Origin: Leptospira_A soteropolitanensis
GTDB lineage: Bacteria > Spirochaetota > Leptospiria > Leptospirales > Leptospiraceae
Strand: one strand, 5' to 3'
Assembly: GCF_026151335.1 (NCBI RefSeq)
Contig: NZ_JAMQPP010000006.1
Length of the DNA: 64,000 nt
Position 1 is the stretch's first letter; each line of letters opens with the position of its first letter. The position numbers were made by a program, and so were the translations under genes. The notes beneath the pieces were generated by a model. It had not been told where the DNA came from. It was given only the letters and a program-made list of their open reading frames with translations, and made no database searches. Of this stretch, positions 16,287 through 25,624 are shown piece after piece.

Positions 16287-17209
16287 ACAGCCTCCTGTAA
16301 CAATTGTACAAAGATTTCTTCCAGTGAACTTTGTTTTGTGCTTAAATCACTGAATTGGATTTTTAGTTTTTTCAAATCATCCAAAAGTTTGGTAATAAGA
16401 CTGCTATCATCCGAACGATCATAAGTAAATACTAGAGCAGAATTGTTATCAACAAGTTCTAATTCATACTTTGAAAGAGATTTCGGAATTTGTTTTAGAT
16501 TTTTCTTAAGTTCAATCCGAAGTTGTTTGGTTCCGAGCTGTTTCATGAGCCGATCTTTATCTTCAGTTAGGAAAATTTGGCCTTTTCTGATCACAGAAAT
16601 CCGATCCGCAATCGATTCCGCCTCTTCGATATAATGTGTTGTGAGGATAATGGTTACCCCATTTTTTCTGAGGGATTCTACAATTTTCCACATATCCTTT
16701 CTGAGTTCCACATCGACACCTGCACTCGGCTCATCTAAAAAAAGAATTTTTGGTTCATGTGACAATGCTTTGGCGATGAGAACCCTTCGTTTCATCCCAC
16801 CAGATAAAGTCATAATTCTTTGGTCTTTTTTGTCCCAAAGTGAAAGCGATTTTAGAACTTCTTCAATGTATTTTGGATTGGCTGGTTTTCCGTACAAACC
16901 ACGAGTAAAGGATACACTGGCCCAAACAGTTTCAAAAGCATGAACACTCAGTTCTTGAGGGACAAGGCCAATGAAAGACCTTGTTTTTTTGAAATCACTT
17001 ATGATGTCAAAACCATCCACGTTCACCTCACCTGAACTTGGTGAGACAATGCCACATATCAAATTGATTAAAGTGGTTTTCCCTGCCCCATTCGGACCAA
17101 GAAGAGCATGGATTTCGCCCTCTTTTACTTCCCAATAAACATCCTTTAATGCTTGGAATCCGTTGTCATAAGACTTAGAAACTTTTTTTAGAGTTAGGAT
17201 CGATTTCAA
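16283..17209 (-). CDS. ABC transporter ATP-binding protein (DrrA/NodI-like)
   Basis: A 308-residue nucleotide-binding subunit. Walker A is GPNGAGKTT, the signature is LSGGMKRR, Walker B is ILFLDEPSAGVD and the switch histidine lies in ILTTHYIEEAE. About 80 residues follow the ATPase core, as in the DrrA group that pairs with ABC-2 permeases. It overlaps both neighbours by 4 bases, indicating a strictly coupled operon: ABC-F protein, this ATPase, then the permease. Confidence 0.93.
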   Translation of the reverse strand: MKSILTLKKVSKSYDNGFQALKDVYWEVKEGEIHALLGPNGAGKTTLINLICGIVSPSSGEVNVDGFDIISDFKKTRSFIGLVPQELSVHAFETVWASVSFTRGLYGKPANPKYIEEVLKSLSLWDKKDQRIMTLSGGMKRRVLIAKALSHEPKILFLDEPSAGVDVELRKDMWKIVESLRKNGVTIILTTHYIEEAESIADRISVIRKGQIFLTEDKDRLMKQLGTKQLRIELKKNLKQIPKSLSKYELELVDNNSALVFTYDRSDDSSLITKLLDDLKKLKIQFSDLSTKQSSLEEIFVQLLQEAV

Positions 17210-18702
17210 ACAGTTTCATCCTTCCAGCCAATGTCTGAGAGGAAGTCGTCATAACCTCCATCATAGACAAAAACTCGGTCATCATCGAATACTATTAGTT
17301 TCGTGGCTACAGCGCGCAAGTGCATTTCGTTATGTGTTACCATAATCACAGAACCATCAAAGTTATCGATAGCTTCAATAAGGGAGTCACAAGACTGCAT
17401 ATCCAAGTGGTTTGTCGGTTCATCCAAATACAAAAGGTGGCAAGGTGTGACTAAAATTTTCCCAAGTAAAACCCTGCTCTTTTCTCCCCCGGAAAGAACT
17501 TTGATTTTTTTTAGAGCAAGGTCTTCCGAAAACATAAGTCCACCTGCAATGTTACGAGCCTTTCCTTCTGAACAATTCGGATCGGCACTCATAATTTCCT
17601 GAACAACTGTATTACTTTCGTTCATATTCAATTTATTGGTTTGTCCAAAATATCCTTCTTTTAAGATAGGATGTTTTTTCACTTCACCCGAAACGGCCTT
17701 AAGTTCGCCTGCAATTAACTTAAGTAAAGTAGATTTACCTTTTCCGTTTTTCCCGATAATACAAATACGATCTTCCGGTCCTACACTCAGAGAAAAATTT
17801 TCAAACAAATAGGGAGAAGTTCCGTTATAAGAAAATGAAACATCTTCAACACTTAACATCTGATTGGCGGAAAATGGTGCACTATTAAAATATAGTTCCA
17901 TATCTTCTATATTTTCTAGTGCTTTCATTTCTCCTTGTTTTTCTAATTTTTTAACACGAGACTGGGTGCGGCTGGCAAAACTTGCTTTTGCTTTAAACTT
18001 CGCGATAAATATCTCTTCTTGTTTACGTTTTTTGGCTTCATTAAGTCTAGTTTTTTCGTAAATTTCTTCGGCTTGGTTGATTTGTGTGTATAACTTTTCT
18101 GTATCACCTTGCACCTTAATGGCTTTAGTTCGGTGAATGGCAACTGTGTGAGTTACAACACTGTCCATAAAACTTCTATCGTGCGTAATAAGAATGATCT
18201 CACCTTCCCATTCACGAAGGAATTCCTCTAACCAACGTATGGTGACAATATCCAAATAGTTGTTCGGTTCATCTAAAATGAGCATATCCGGTGCCGATAC
18301 AAGAAGTTTGGCTAAATTCATCCGAATCTGATAACCGCCAGAAAATTCTTCAGGACTTCGTTCCATGTCTTTTTCAGAAAAACCAAGTCCAAAAAGGATT
18401 CTTTCCACCTTCCAAGTTTCATATTCGTCTCCCTCAGGTAGACCAAGAGCACACTCTTCTAATACTGTTGGTTTTGTAAAAACTAAGTGTTGTTCCAAAT
18501 GTCCGATTCGGTATCCTTTGGGGATGGTGATATTGCCTGAGTCAGGTTCCGTTTTACCTAAAATGATTTGGACAAGGGTCGATTTCCCGTGACCATTGCG
18601 ACCGACAAGGCCAACCCGCTCGCCACGGTTGACGCTAAATTGTAAATCATCGAATAAAACTTTGCCATTGAATTGTTTGTTTAAACCAGATATTTTAATC
18701 AT
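17206..18702 (-). CDS. ABC-F family ATPase (translation/ribosome type)
   Basis: A 498-residue protein with two fused ABC domains and no membrane segment. Domain 1 has GRNGHGKST, a signature FSGGYQIR and LILDEPNNYLD; domain 2 has GKNGKGKST, LSGGEKSR and LYLDEPTNHLD. The charged linker between them (YEKTRLNEAKKRKQEEIFIA) is the interdomain linker of ABC-F proteins, which bind the ribosome. It is shorter than Uup or EttA. Being coupled to a DrrAB-like exporter suggests a resistance-type role, but housekeeping translation control is equally possible. Confidence 0.88.
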   Translation of the reverse strand: MIKISGLNKQFNGKVLFDDLQFSVNRGERVGLVGRNGHGKSTLVQIILGKTEPDSGNITIPKGYRIGHLEQHLVFTKPTVLEECALGLPEGDEYETWKVERILFGLGFSEKDMERSPEEFSGGYQIRMNLAKLLVSAPDMLILDEPNNYLDIVTIRWLEEFLREWEGEIILITHDRSFMDSVVTHTVAIHRTKAIKVQGDTEKLYTQINQAEEIYEKTRLNEAKKRKQEEIFIAKFKAKASFASRTQSRVKKLEKQGEMKALENIEDMELYFNSAPFSANQMLSVEDVSFSYNGTSPYLFENFSLSVGPEDRICIIGKNGKGKSTLLKLIAGELKAVSGEVKKHPILKEGYFGQTNKLNMNESNTVVQEIMSADPNCSEGKARNIAGGLMFSEDLALKKIKVLSGGEKSRVLLGKILVTPCHLLYLDEPTNHLDMQSCDSLIEAIDNFDGSVIMVTHNEMHLRAVATKLIVFDDDRVFVYDGGYDDFLSDIGWKDETV

Positions 18703-18786
18703 ATAATTCCTAAAGGTTTCCCTTTTTCGTATAGAACCAGGATCAAAAAAGAACCGGAAACGACGAGTAGAATCGCAAAGAAAATC

Positions 18787-18853
18787 TGGTAGTTTTCTTA
18801 TGAATTGTGCGTTCTCCCAATTTAGAAGGACATAATCGGAAAGAAAACTACCA
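18787..18853. repeat. 13-bp inverted repeat in intergenic region
   Basis: The arms TGGTAGTTTTCTT (18787-18799) and AAGAAAACTACCA (18841-18853) are perfectly complementary, with a 41-base loop. There is no T-run, so it is not a classical terminator. It lies between the divergent ABC-F gene and the exported 243-residue protein and could be a binding site or an attenuation structure; no function can be assigned. Confidence 0.55.
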
Positions 18854-18901
18854 ATGAGATTATGGACTTTTTTTCATCGGTAAAAATTCCGAAACTGTAC
18901 T

Positions 18902-19633
18902 GTGCGAACTTTTTTCATTCTTCTCCTAGCCTTTAGTTTCTGCTGGGGTAGCTATGCCAATGGTAACTTACAAGTTGCTTTCGGTGCGGAAGAAAATTAT
19001 CTATTAGTTCGCTCGATCGATTCCAGCATCATTCATTTAGGAAGTCCTGAAGAAAAAGAAGAATACAAAGAAATCATAAATGAGTATTTGCGATTCAAAA
19101 GTCTGCATATCCAAGGCAAGTACAGCGAGGCTTATTTGGCCGTTAGATCTACCCAACTCAAACTTATAAAGTTATATGACAAAATTCTAACTAAAAACTT
19201 AAACCTTATTCGATCGGAATTGATTTTACTCGGCGGTAAATCTAGAGATAAAGAGAAAACACAAACAAGAGCGTTTTTACGATTAGCATTAAGAGACATC
19301 AGCGAAGCTGAACAGAAGTTAGTAATGGCGAGAAACACTCGTCCCCTTCTCTATTTATTAAAACTTAGAGAAATGTTATTTTCTTTGAAAATTTTAAAAC
19401 ATGCAGGGAAGTTTGTTGTTTTTTTAAACCTTCTGCACGATGGAAAGTTTATGGATTCCATTGAATTTTCTGATTTTGATTCCATTGAATCAGAACTCAT
19501 TCGCGGTTTTGGGAAAGAAAATAATAAATTACTGGCACTACATTATGACAATTCCTTTCTTCCTTTTGGGGAAGAAAGTATCTATGAGTCGATGATGACC
19601 AACTACAAATCATCGGAGATCAAAAAAGATTAA
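18902..19633 (+). CDS. Exported helical protein of unknown function, 243 aa
   Basis: Starts at GTG; residues 1-20 (MRTFFILLLAFSFCWGSYAN) form a signal peptide. The mature protein is mostly alpha-helical and lysine/glutamate-rich, with tetratricopeptide-like spacing in the middle (IINEYLRFKSLHIQGKYSEA followed by YLAVRSTQLKLIKLY; RAFLRLALRDISEAEQKLVM). No catalytic motif is visible. I do not recognise a named family; a periplasmic scaffold role is only a guess from the helical repeats. It stands alone between divergent and convergent neighbours. Confidence 0.65.
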   Translation: MRTFFILLLAFSFCWGSYANGNLQVAFGAEENYLLVRSIDSSIIHLGSPEEKEEYKEIINEYLRFKSLHIQGKYSEAYLAVRSTQLKLIKLYDKILTKNLNLIRSELILLGGKSRDKEKTQTRAFLRLALRDISEAEQKLVMARNTRPLLYLLKLREMLFSLKILKHAGKFVVFLNLLHDGKFMDSIEFSDFDSIESELIRGFGKENNKLLALHYDNSFLPFGEESIYESMMTNYKSSEIKKD

Positions 19634-19693
19634 CTAAATATAGCTTTATATGATCCGAGAGAAGTTGATGTCTCTATCAATTTTATAAGTCAT

Positions 19694-20869
19694 TTACATT
19701 TTTAGTTTGATCTGATCTCTTGCTCGGTTGGCTTTTTCTCTTACCTCTTCGACTGTACCACCCAATGCCAAACTAACACCCATTCGACGTTTTCCTTCAA
19801 TTTCCGGTTTCCCAAAAATTCGGACATCCACTCCTTTGATTTGAAGGGCATTTTCAAGACCAGTATATATAGGAGTTTTAGTTTTTCCTTCTAAGAGGAT
19901 GGCTGAACTCGCAGCGGGAGTATGAAAGATTAGTTCCGGAATGGGAAGACCAAGTAAAGCCCTAACATGAAGAGAAAATTCAGAGAAATTTTGAGAGACG
20001 AGAGTCACAAGACCCGTGTCATGCGGTCTAGGTGAGACTTCGCTAAAGTATACTTCGTCTCCTTTGACAAAAAGTTCGACACCAAAAATCCCTTTCCCTC
20101 CGAGGCCTGTGGTGACTGCTTCCGCTATGTTTTGTGCTGCAAGGAGTGCTTTCTCCGTCATTGATTGAGGCATCCAAGACTCCACATAATCACCGTTTAC
20201 TTGTCTATGACCAATGGGTGGCAAAAAGGAAGTTCCACCTATATGACGTATGGTCAGAAGAGTGATTTCAAAATCAAAAGGAACAAACTCTTCGATAATC
20301 ATTTTTCCTTTTCCTGTCCTTCCTCCTGTTTGGCCATATTCCCAAGCCTTTAGAATTTCGGATTCGTTACGAACCATACTTTGTCCTTTTCCAGAAGAAC
20401 TCATTATGGGTTTGACTACGCAAGGAAATCCAATTTCACTTACCGCTTTTAAGAAGCTTTCTTCCGTATCAGCAAAAAGATATTTGGATGTTTTTAAACC
20501 AAGTTCCTTTGCTGCAAAGTTTCGGATACCCTCCCTGTTCATGGTAAGGTTTACTGCTTTTGCAGAAGGGATGATATGAAATCCTTCAGTTTCTAGTCGG
20601 ACTAAAGTTTCTGTATGAATGGCTTCTATTTCTGGAACAACAAAATCAGGTTTTAACTCTCGTATGGTGGCTTCCAACTCTTTTGGATCGAGCATATTAA
20701 TGACACGAGATTCTTGTGCCACAAGCATAGCTGGTGCATTGGGATAACGATCAACGGCTATGACATGAACTCCCAAACGGTTGGCCTCGATGGCAACCTC
20801 TTTCCCTAGTTCCCCTGATCCCAGGAGTAAAAGTTTTGTGGCAGTCTTTGTAAAAGGAGTTCCAATCAT
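19694..20869 (-). CDS. purT: Formate-dependent phosphoribosylglycinamide formyltransferase
   Basis: ATP-grasp enzyme of purine synthesis: makes formyl-GAR from GAR, formate and ATP, without folate. The N-terminus MIGTPFTKTATKLLLLGSGE aligns with E. coli PurT (MTLLGTAL...MLLGSGELGKEVAIE), which is why the ATG at 20869 is chosen over an upstream GTG at 20875. Further motifs are VIAVDRYPNAPAM, DFVVPEIEAIHTETLV, the glycine-rich ATP loop SSGKGQS, and the ligand segment VYFSEVSPRPHDTGLVTL. Length (391 residues) matches the family. Confidence 0.96.
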   Translation of the reverse strand: MIGTPFTKTATKLLLLGSGELGKEVAIEANRLGVHVIAVDRYPNAPAMLVAQESRVINMLDPKELEATIRELKPDFVVPEIEAIHTETLVRLETEGFHIIPSAKAVNLTMNREGIRNFAAKELGLKTSKYLFADTEESFLKAVSEIGFPCVVKPIMSSSGKGQSMVRNESEILKAWEYGQTGGRTGKGKMIIEEFVPFDFEITLLTIRHIGGTSFLPPIGHRQVNGDYVESWMPQSMTEKALLAAQNIAEAVTTGLGGKGIFGVELFVKGDEVYFSEVSPRPHDTGLVTLVSQNFSEFSLHVRALLGLPIPELIFHTPAASSAILLEGKTKTPIYTGLENALQIKGVDVRIFGKPEIEGKRRMGVSLALGGTVEEVREKANRARDQIKLKM

Positions 20870-20945
20870 ATTCACAAAGATTGAAAACTGGGCGAATCAG
20901 ACAAACAGATTATATCTAGCTGCCCAAGTAAATGAATCGTTGGAA

Positions 20946-21416
20946 TTACATTAGGTAACGTTTCCCAAGTTTATCTCTTTGATAGATATTGGCTCCCATC
21001 CGAATGAGTAGATCGGAAATTTCGCTAAGTCCATCAAAACTATTTGCAATATGGAGAGCCGTGACGCCACTCGGGTCTGCCGCATTAGGATCCGCTGCTG
21101 ATTTCAGCAAAACTTCTACCGCATCCACATTTCCAGTTTCTGTCGCTTTATGAATAGGATACAAACCCATGTTATCTGGCTCATTTGGATTTAATCCAAT
21201 GGATAACAATTTTTTTAGATAATAAACATCCGATACTTCAGTAACCGCTATCCCTAATAGCAAAGCAGATTCCGACACCAAAACTTCCTTCAGATCTGAA
21301 TCAGCTAATAATAAATCGAATGATTCTTTATCTTCTCTAGTGATGGCAGAACACAAGGTGCGCAACCTAAGATTAGATTTTGTTTTACCAACGAAATCAA
21401 TTATGTTTTGTATCAT
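20946..21416 (-). CDS. Ankyrin-repeat protein
   Basis: A 156-residue cytosolic protein with three to four ankyrin repeats; clear units are NEPDNMGLYPIHKATETGNV and NAADPSGVTALHIANSFDGL, each followed by a helix ending in LL-x-x-GA/L. There is no signal peptide. Its start overlaps the stop of the AraC-type regulator by 4 bases (ATGA), so it is translated together with it and may bind that regulator or modulate its signal. That link is inferred from gene order only. Confidence 0.85.
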   Translation of the reverse strand: MIQNIIDFVGKTKSNLRLRTLCSAITREDKESFDLLLADSDLKEVLVSESALLLGIAVTEVSDVYYLKKLLSIGLNPNEPDNMGLYPIHKATETGNVDAVEVLLKSAADPNAADPSGVTALHIANSFDGLSEISDLLIRMGANIYQRDKLGKRYLM

Positions 21417-22276
21417 TTGTTTATCCTATCAGTATAAGACGAATCTCCCTTGTAAAAATGGGACATTTTTTCGTATTCAGCAAACCATTCGTTCGGAATA
21501 TTCCCAGATTTTTTTTTGAAATCATGATTAAAATGAGACTGATCCGAATAATTGAATTCCTGAGCCAAATCAGTGAATCTTAAATTAGGATTATTTTCCC
21601 GATAATGTTCTGGATTTCTCACCATTTCGAGTAACCTGTGCACCGTTCTGAATTCCGAGGGAGCCATACCCACAATCTCTTTAAATTTACGATCTAATTG
21701 TTTTCTAGAAATTCCCAGCTTTTTACAAAGACTTTCAATGGAAACATTAGGGCCCTTTAATTCGAAAAGAGCAAAACGAATGAATGCGGGAATTTCTCGA
21801 GGTTTTCCCGGATACGTTTCCAGAAAGGATGTTAAAAATACAACGATATCATCCTTACAAATTATGTTAGAACTACTATTTTCGTTTAATAAAATCTTTT
21901 TTTTGATTTCGGAAAGACCGCCTAACATCAAATCAAGTTTCATTTCCGAAAATTGATTCTGTAATTCATCTCCACGTTTTGAAAATAAGGAATACAGACC
22001 ACCAACATAGAATCTAATTGCAATTAAGGAAAGATTAAAATCAGATAAAATCCGCCACCTTCTTGTTTGTGGCCCCACAAGATGAACCATAGGTAAGCAA
22101 ATCACTTGTTTGTCTTCTGTTTCCACAATCGGTGGGTTCCCCAAATGAAACACCATCTCACACTCATAAGATGGCAAAATCCAAGGAAGTTCCTTAACGT
22201 TTACATCTTTCCAAATCCAGAATTCTTTAATGCTGAATTCCAAAAAAGAAGGTGGTTTTATAAAAAAAATTTCCAA
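21413..22276 (-). CDS. AraC-family transcriptional regulator
   Basis: The C-terminal 110 residues form the double helix-turn-helix of AraC proteins: SIESLCKKLGISRKQLDRKF for the first and FTDLAQEFNYSDQSHFNHDF for the second, followed by GNIPNEWF. The N-terminal 150 residues (LPWILPSYECEMVFHLGNPP, RRWRILSDFNLSLIAIRFYV) resemble the DUF6597-type sensor region often attached to such regulators. Ligand unknown. It is the first gene of a two-gene unit with the ankyrin protein, 25 bases from the end of copA but not otherwise tied to copper genes. Confidence 0.9.
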   Translation of the reverse strand: MEIFFIKPPSFLEFSIKEFWIWKDVNVKELPWILPSYECEMVFHLGNPPIVETEDKQVICLPMVHLVGPQTRRWRILSDFNLSLIAIRFYVGGLYSLFSKRGDELQNQFSEMKLDLMLGGLSEIKKKILLNENSSSNIICKDDIVVFLTSFLETYPGKPREIPAFIRFALFELKGPNVSIESLCKKLGISRKQLDRKFKEIVGMAPSEFRTVHRLLEMVRNPEHYRENNPNLRFTDLAQEFNYSDQSHFNHDFKKKSGNIPNEWFAEYEKMSHFYKGDSSYTDRINK

Positions 22277-22301
22277 GGGTTCACCATCATTAAGTTATGA
22301 T

Positions 22302-24524
22302 TTATTTCCAACGACTCATACGCAGAGCATTGAAAACTACAGACAATGAACTAAATGCCATTGCTGCCCCACTCACCCAAGGCGCAAGTAAACCAGAAGC
22401 AGCGATCGGAATACCCAGTAAATTGTATCCAAGTGCCCAACCAAAGTTTTGTCGAATATTTAATACAGTATCTTTTCCAATATGAATCAAATCCACAATT
22501 CTTTGGATATCTCCATTTACAAGCACCACATCAGCAGTGTTAATGGCAACATCAGAGCCGGTTCCCATTGCAATGCCTACATCCGCAGAAGCAAGCGCTG
22601 GTGCGTCATTAATTCCATCACCAACCATTGCCGAATGTATTTTCTCAGTTTTGAGTCGAAGGATGATTTTTGCCTTTTCTTCAGGCAAAAGCCCTGAATA
22701 TAAAGAAGAAATCCCAACTAAACGTGCTACCTTTTCGGCGGAAGCCTGATTATCACCTGTTAGGAGGACCGGTTCCACACCAATGGATATTAAGTTTTTG
22801 ACTGCATCCTTAGCCTCATTTCGCAGTTTATCCTCAATTCGAAATACCACCATTCCTTCAATCTCACCTCGTATGCCTACAAAAACCAAACTAGAACCAT
22901 CTTCTGTCCAAGGTTGAATTGTTTTCTGTATGGATTCTGGTAAAACAAAACCATTATCTTCCACAAACGAACGTTTGCCTGCGAAGTAATAATTTTTGTT
23001 TTGTTCCGATACAATTCCGCCACCTGGGAAGGTTTTAGTCGAAATCAGATCAGAATCTGTTTGAGTTAATTTTCTTTCTTTTCCAAAAAGAACAATTGCT
23101 TTAGCCAAAGGATGGTCTGAAGTTTCTTCCATCCTAACAATGTCTTTTAGGACAGAATCAATGTTGTTAGAATCAAAAAAAGAATGTGTAAACTCTGTTA
23201 CCTTAGGTTTTCCTTCTGTCAATGTTCCTGTTTTATCAAAGGCAATCCAATTGATTTTAGAAACAGATTCCAATGCCTCCGCACTGCGAAAAAGCATACC
23301 CCTTTTCGCAGCCCTTCCAGTACCAACAAGTAATGAGATGGGCGTAGCAAGACCCAAAGCACAAGGGCAAGCAATCACAAGAATGGCAATACTTGTTTCA
23401 ATAGCCGAAGTAATGACACCTGGATTAATGAGAAGATACCATACAAAAAAATCAACAATGCTGATAGCAATCACAACGGGAACAAAATATGCAGAAATTT
23501 GATCGGCAATCCTTTGGATTGGTGCTTTGGTTCCTAGAGACTCTTCCACAGATCGAATGATATGCGAAAGAGTAGTATCATTCCCTACTTTATTAGCTTT
23601 CACAACTAATGATCCACTTCCGTTCACAGTTCCACTAAGAATTTTATCACCCACGTTTTTTTCCACAGGCAAACTCTCACCAGTTAACATAGATTCATCG
23701 GCAAAACTAATTCCTTCGAAAACAAAACCATCCATAGGGAAACGCTCACCCGCTTTTACTAAAACTAAGTCTCCCGGTTTTAAGTATTCATTGGGAACTT
23801 CTGTCCAAACACCATTGGATTGAACAGTAGCAACTTCTGGACGAAGTTTTAGTAGGGCATTAATCCCATCACTACTTTTCCCTTTGGCATAATGTTCGAT
23901 CCACTTCCCACCCAGAATAAAAGTGATAAGGACAACGGAGGTTTCGAAATAAAGATCTTTTCCAAACACGCTGTATCCAAAGGCGGCACTGGTACCAATG
24001 ACAACTAAAACATCCATATTTGCTGATCCATTTCGTAATGCACGATACGCTGACTGATAAAATGGAAATCCAATTAAAAACTGAACGGGAAAGGCAATGG
24101 CCATTTGAACAAAACGATCCATCAGAATATGTGGCATTGGCATAAAATTAAGGAAACTAAAATGTGTTACCATGCCATAAAACAATGGTAAGGACAAAAA
24201 AGCAGAAAGAAGGAAACGAACTTTTAAATTGCGGATTTGTTCCTTTTGTTTTTTTTCCGTTTCTGACTGTTTGTTTGGGTCGTGTTCGATTGCCGAATAC
24301 CCAAGAGACTCGACTTTGTTTATAAGGGAATCAAGTGTTACAGAATCTGAACTCCGTAAAAAAACCGATTCACGAGCAAAATTGACTCGAACATCTGATA
24401 CACCTTCCATTTTAGAAAGGCCCTTCTCAATCCGAAGGGCACAATTGGCGCAGGTCATACCAAAAAGATCTAACGTTCGTTCTGTGGTGTTATTTGACGT
24501 TTCCAAGGGTATATCCATCCTCAC
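22302..24524 (-). CDS. copA: Copper-exporting P1B-type ATPase
   Basis: A 740-residue Cu+ pump. One N-terminal metal-binding domain carries GMTCANC (C25, C28). The membrane metal site is ACPCALGLATP, the phosphorylation loop DKTGTLTEGKP, the HP motif SDHPLAKA and the hinge GDGINDAPALASADVGIAMG. YN and MxxSS-like residues of the Cu+ subgroup appear at the C-terminus (GYNLLGIP, MAFSSLSVVFNA). The 5' end overlaps the copZ coding sequence by 35 bases. It is the last gene of the unit led by the exported His-rich protein and controlled by the CueR-type operator at 25147-25177. Confidence 0.95.
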   Translation of the reverse strand: MRMDIPLETSNNTTERTLDLFGMTCANCALRIEKGLSKMEGVSDVRVNFARESVFLRSSDSVTLDSLINKVESLGYSAIEHDPNKQSETEKKQKEQIRNLKVRFLLSAFLSLPLFYGMVTHFSFLNFMPMPHILMDRFVQMAIAFPVQFLIGFPFYQSAYRALRNGSANMDVLVVIGTSAAFGYSVFGKDLYFETSVVLITFILGGKWIEHYAKGKSSDGINALLKLRPEVATVQSNGVWTEVPNEYLKPGDLVLVKAGERFPMDGFVFEGISFADESMLTGESLPVEKNVGDKILSGTVNGSGSLVVKANKVGNDTTLSHIIRSVEESLGTKAPIQRIADQISAYFVPVVIAISIVDFFVWYLLINPGVITSAIETSIAILVIACPCALGLATPISLLVGTGRAAKRGMLFRSAEALESVSKINWIAFDKTGTLTEGKPKVTEFTHSFFDSNNIDSVLKDIVRMEETSDHPLAKAIVLFGKERKLTQTDSDLISTKTFPGGGIVSEQNKNYYFAGKRSFVEDNGFVLPESIQKTIQPWTEDGSSLVFVGIRGEIEGMVVFRIEDKLRNEAKDAVKNLISIGVEPVLLTGDNQASAEKVARLVGISSLYSGLLPEEKAKIILRLKTEKIHSAMVGDGINDAPALASADVGIAMGTGSDVAINTADVVLVNGDIQRIVDLIHIGKDTVLNIRQNFGWALGYNLLGIPIAASGLLAPWVSGAAMAFSSLSVVFNALRMSRWK

Positions 24525-24693
24525 TCAAACGGTCCCGCAGTTTATTTAACTCTGCATCCGTTAGAATTTCTTTCACAGTTACCGATTTGTCATCGAGGTT
24601 AGCCGTTGCTTCCGTACCAAATTCAGCAAATACTTTCTCTACCGTTTTTTTGCAATGTCCGCAAGTCATTCCTTCTACTTCATAATTAACCAT
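24490..24693 (-). CDS. copZ: Copper chaperone / heavy-metal-associated domain protein
   Basis: A 67-residue ferredoxin-like HMA domain with the metal motif GMTCGHCKKTVE. The ATG at 24693 (MVNYEVEGMTCGHC) is chosen because the fold begins there; an upstream start would add an unrelated hydrophilic stretch. It should deliver Cu+ to CopA. Its start overlaps the end of the exported protein gene by 8 bases and its end overlaps copA by 35 bases, so the three genes are translated in series. Confidence 0.9.
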   Translation of the reverse strand: MVNYEVEGMTCGHCKKTVEKVFAEFGTEATANLDDKSVTVKEILTDAELNKLRDRLSEDGYTLGNVK

Positions 24694-25120
24694 GATGATG
24701 CTCCTTCTTAGGTTCTTTAGATTCAAAAAGGGGAAGTTTGTATTTAACTTCTGCCCCCTTTTGATAATTCCAGACGGGAGAAAGAATCAGATCTCCTTCT
24801 TCCATCGAACTTCCTTTGGGAATTTCACAATAAAAATGATCCGGATGAGTTGAACATTTCAAAGGGAATTCCTTACCATTTGATACTACCTTACCACGCA
24901 ACTCCGAATTTTTGGAAGTAGGATTTTCAAAATTGATATCAAGTAAATATATTTTAAATCCTTTATTTTGGTAAGGAAGCACCTCCGTGTGAAAAGCCCC
25001 AGGCATCCCTATCAGACCACCATGAGGCCCTGGTTTGTGTTCCCCGTGAGCATTCATTTGCTGCGAACTCAAAAACATTGCAAAAATAGCTAGTTTTAGT
25101 AAATTTTTGATTGGTTTCAT
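24686..25120 (-). CDS. Exported His-rich protein of the copper operon
   Basis: A 144-residue protein with a signal peptide (LLKLAIFAMFLSSQQMNAHG). The mature N-terminus HGEHKPGPHGGLIGMPGAFH and the C-terminal KKEHHHG are rich in histidine, with methionine and two cysteines (KCSTHPDHFYC) between, all features of periplasmic copper-binding proteins. It is the first gene after the CueR-type promoter. A copper-buffering or hand-over role is inferred from context; I do not recognise a characterised orthologue. Confidence 0.75.
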   Translation of the reverse strand: MKPIKNLLKLAIFAMFLSSQQMNAHGEHKPGPHGGLIGMPGAFHTEVLPYQNKGFKIYLLDINFENPTSKNSELRGKVVSNGKEFPLKCSTHPDHFYCEIPKGSSMEEGDLILSPVWNYQKGAEVKYKLPLFESKEPKKEHHHG

Positions 25121-25146
25121 GGTAACTCCTTTGTTAACCTATAACC

Positions 25147-25177
25147 AGTCTAAACCTTCCAATCGTTGGAAGGTCAA
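25147..25177 (-). promoter_or_regulatory. CueR-type operator-promoter of the copper operon
   Basis: A 21-base palindrome, ACCTTCCAA-N3-TTGGAAGGT, occupies 25154-25174. On the minus strand it sits between a -35 box TTGACC (25177-25172) and a -10 box TAGACT (25152-25147), with a 19-base spacer. The over-long spacer and this palindrome are the hallmark of MerR/CueR-activated promoters such as E. coli copA. It drives the exported protein-copZ-copA unit. Confidence 0.9.
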
Positions 25178-25229
25178 TAGGCGAAATATTTTTTTTTAGC
25201 TTTTTTTTATAAAAAAAGGAGAGGATAAA

Positions 25230-25622
25230 ATGAATATTGGAGAACTTTCTAAAGAATCAGGAGTCAGCACAAAACTCATTCGACATTATGAAGGAATAGG
25301 TTTGATTCCAGAAGCAGGTAGGACAGAAAACGGATACAGGTCTTACACGAATGAAGATATTCATTATTTAAGATTTATAAAAAGATCAAGAGAACTTGGT
25401 TTTCCATTAGATGATATAAAAAGTTTACTTGGACTTTGGAAAAATAAATCACGAAGCAGCAAACAAGTCAAACTTCTAGCTGAAAAACACTTAAATGAAT
25501 TAGATTTAAAACTAAAACAGTTAAAAGATATGTCTGATACTTTGAAAAACCTTATTAAACATTGCCACGGAGACCATAGACCCGATTGCCCTATTTTAAA
25601 AAGATTAGAAGAAAATGAATGA
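25230..25622 (+). CDS. cueR: MerR-family copper-responsive regulator
   Basis: A 130-residue MerR protein: helix-turn-helix at residues 1-40 (MNIGELSKESGVSTKLIRHY, NGYRSYTNEDI), a coiled-coil dimerisation helix, and a metal-binding loop CHGDHRPDCPI. The two cysteines fall at positions 112 and 120, the same positions as the Cu+ ligands of E. coli CueR. It is transcribed divergently from the copper genes and should activate them through the operator at 25147-25177 when Cu+ rises. An AAAAAGGAGAGG ribosome binding site precedes the ATG. Confidence 0.93.
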   Translation: MNIGELSKESGVSTKLIRHYEGIGLIPEAGRTENGYRSYTNEDIHYLRFIKRSRELGFPLDDIKSLLGLWKNKSRSSKQVKLLAEKHLNELDLKLKQLKDMSDTLKNLIKHCHGDHRPDCPILKRLEENE

Positions 25623-25624
25623 GC

